A stretch of DNA of 64,000 nucleotides, taken from the NCBI RefSeq assembly GCF_036898095.1, contig NC_090768.1:49875615-49939614 (forward strand). Reading direction: 5' to 3'. The position numbers were made by a program, and so were the translations under genes. Shown here piece after piece: positions 62,801 through 64,000 of the stretch. Source of the stretch: Palaemon carinicauda (taxonomy: Eukaryota > Arthropoda > Malacostraca > Decapoda > Palaemonidae). Below the pieces are notes generated by a model. That model did no database searches. It saw only the letters and a list, made by a program, of their open reading frames with translations, and was not told the origin of the DNA. Each line of letters opens with the position of its first letter. Position 1 is the stretch's first letter.

Positions 62801-64000
62801 CTTGAAAGACTCGGATTTCTATAGTTAGGAAAAATACAAATTACTTAAAAAAAATCTGTGATTTGTTCCTAAACAAATATAAATCATTATCTTGTAATAG
62901 GAAACTCATCCTTAGTTCTTATAACTAAAATGAATTGTTACTAACCCAGGAAATGCTAATGCACTTCGGCCCTGAGGAGGCACGGAAGTGATGACTCCTG
63001 TCAACCTCCTAACTACTTGAGTATGAAGATTCCACAGGTTTTACGCTAGGTTCCTACCAGAAGACTGGTAAGCTGTTGTGGAAGAACCTATATCTAAAAG
63101 GATGGGTGTCCTTTTATAGTACAGTATTGCTTCCATCCTAACCCTCATCTGGGAGGATGGGGTAGATACTTTGATACCAACTTTGTCTATAAGAAAAAGT
63201 GTTCAGTAGTATAACTTACATACATCTAGTGTCTGGTCCAGCATATAACGGAATGACTATTGCACTCCAAATGGGGGAAAAGAGAAGAGGAGAAAGGCTA
63301 GACATTCGACCTTTCCTTCTAGGCTCACATCATAATGCCATTTGGACAAGATGTCTCTCGTTCTGTGAGGGAACTAGGTTCGCAACACATCTTGTTGAGT
63401 AGCCACTTCAAAACCAAGGATAAGGTTATCCTGGCACCTGTTGGTAAACACAGTGGTAGTAAGTAACTAAGGTGGTCTAAGACACCCGACTCCTTCCTTC
63501 GGGACTAGTATCACTAACAGGTTCTTTCTGAAGGTTGGGAGAGATCTGATATCCCTGACTTAGAGCACTCAAACCTGGATGTACCTTCTGTCCTCTCATT
63601 AGATCAGCACACCTTAGGGTGCACTAGTCAAGAAGAAATGTTCTTGGATAACTTCTTTACAATTTCAGCGTGGGAAGTCTGACACAGATCCGACATACTC
63701 GAATTCAAGCTCTTGAACTTGGATGGTGCACAAGTCAGAAGAAGCAATGTTCTTGGATATTATCTTTGCCCTTTTGGTATGGTAAATCTCTCTGATGCCT
63801 TGTGAGGGGATGGAGGAATGAGACATCCTGAAACCCACTTGTAAAGATGGGATGGAGTACTTGAATTTTCAGTTGTATACAGCTAAAATCTGGATCTTGG
63901 ACACGAACTCCAGATCAATGCAGAGGAAGACCTTGCTTTTTTAGGGTCTTGCAGGGTCCACTTGGGTGACCTGAAAACTAAAGTGACATTCCAAAAGGGG
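59890..64000 (-). pseudogene. decayed DIRS-like retrotransposon, copy 2, running off the window
   Basis: Homologue of 30600-34708. It keeps WDIFCNWC (in the - frame 61075-61320) and the RNase H-like end at 61423-61626. A one-base deletion near 60520 breaks the HEVR recombinase motif that is still readable in copy 1. It continues beyond the right edge. Confidence 0.58.

Overview
This is eukaryotic nuclear DNA, most likely from a decapod crustacean (my guess is a caridean or palaemonid-type shrimp). The reasons are the spliced gene structure, very dense microsatellites ((TA)n, (GA)n, (CT)n, (TAA)n), A/T-rich introns and a retroelement mix (LINE tails ending in (TAA)n, a tRNA-derived SINE, DIRS-like elements). 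I see no prokaryotic genes, operons, CRISPR arrays or rRNA.

The only host gene I can support is ecdysoneless (ecd/ECD, formerly hSGT1), on the + strand. Copy 1 has six recognisable exons: 4367-4508, 16337-16516, 21472-21642, 21756-21957, 22552-22944 and 27308-27726. They give about 501 C-terminal residues ending in a stop codon, followed by a long 3' UTR. The N-terminal ~190 residues are not found and probably lie upstream of the window. Family members act in pre-mRNA splicing (with Prp8 and the R2TP chaperone) and in ecdysteroid production.

Layout: 1-4366 upstream intron with LINE tails; 4367-27726 ecd copy 1 with large repeat-filled introns, including a 3.3 kb LINE in the second visible intron and a DIRS-like fragment in the last intron; 27727-28850 3' UTR; about 30600-36050 a decayed DIRS-like tyrosine-recombinase retroelement on the - strand; 36360-40150 a pile-up of LINE, SINE and MITE fragments; 41001-41500 a gap of exactly 500 N; 41501-64000 a second, slightly diverged copy of about 8700-34708.

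The second copy is the main feature of the window. It begins inside a microsatellite directly after the gap. It repeats five of the six ecd exons, the introns, the 3' UTR and most of the DIRS-like element. It lacks the LINE and lacks the first visible exon. By eye, every coding difference between the copies is synonymous (about 10 in 1365 nt). I think this is most likely two alleles placed end to end by an assembler (an unpurged haplotig); a real recent tandem duplication is the alternative. Comparing the copies shows a LINE presence/absence site, a minisatellite length difference, an 8-bp target-site duplication for a hAT-like MITE, and palindromic (TA)n expansions found only in copy 2. I found no convincing undescribed biological system; the value here is gene structure, repeats and assembly diagnosis. 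All comparisons were by eye.
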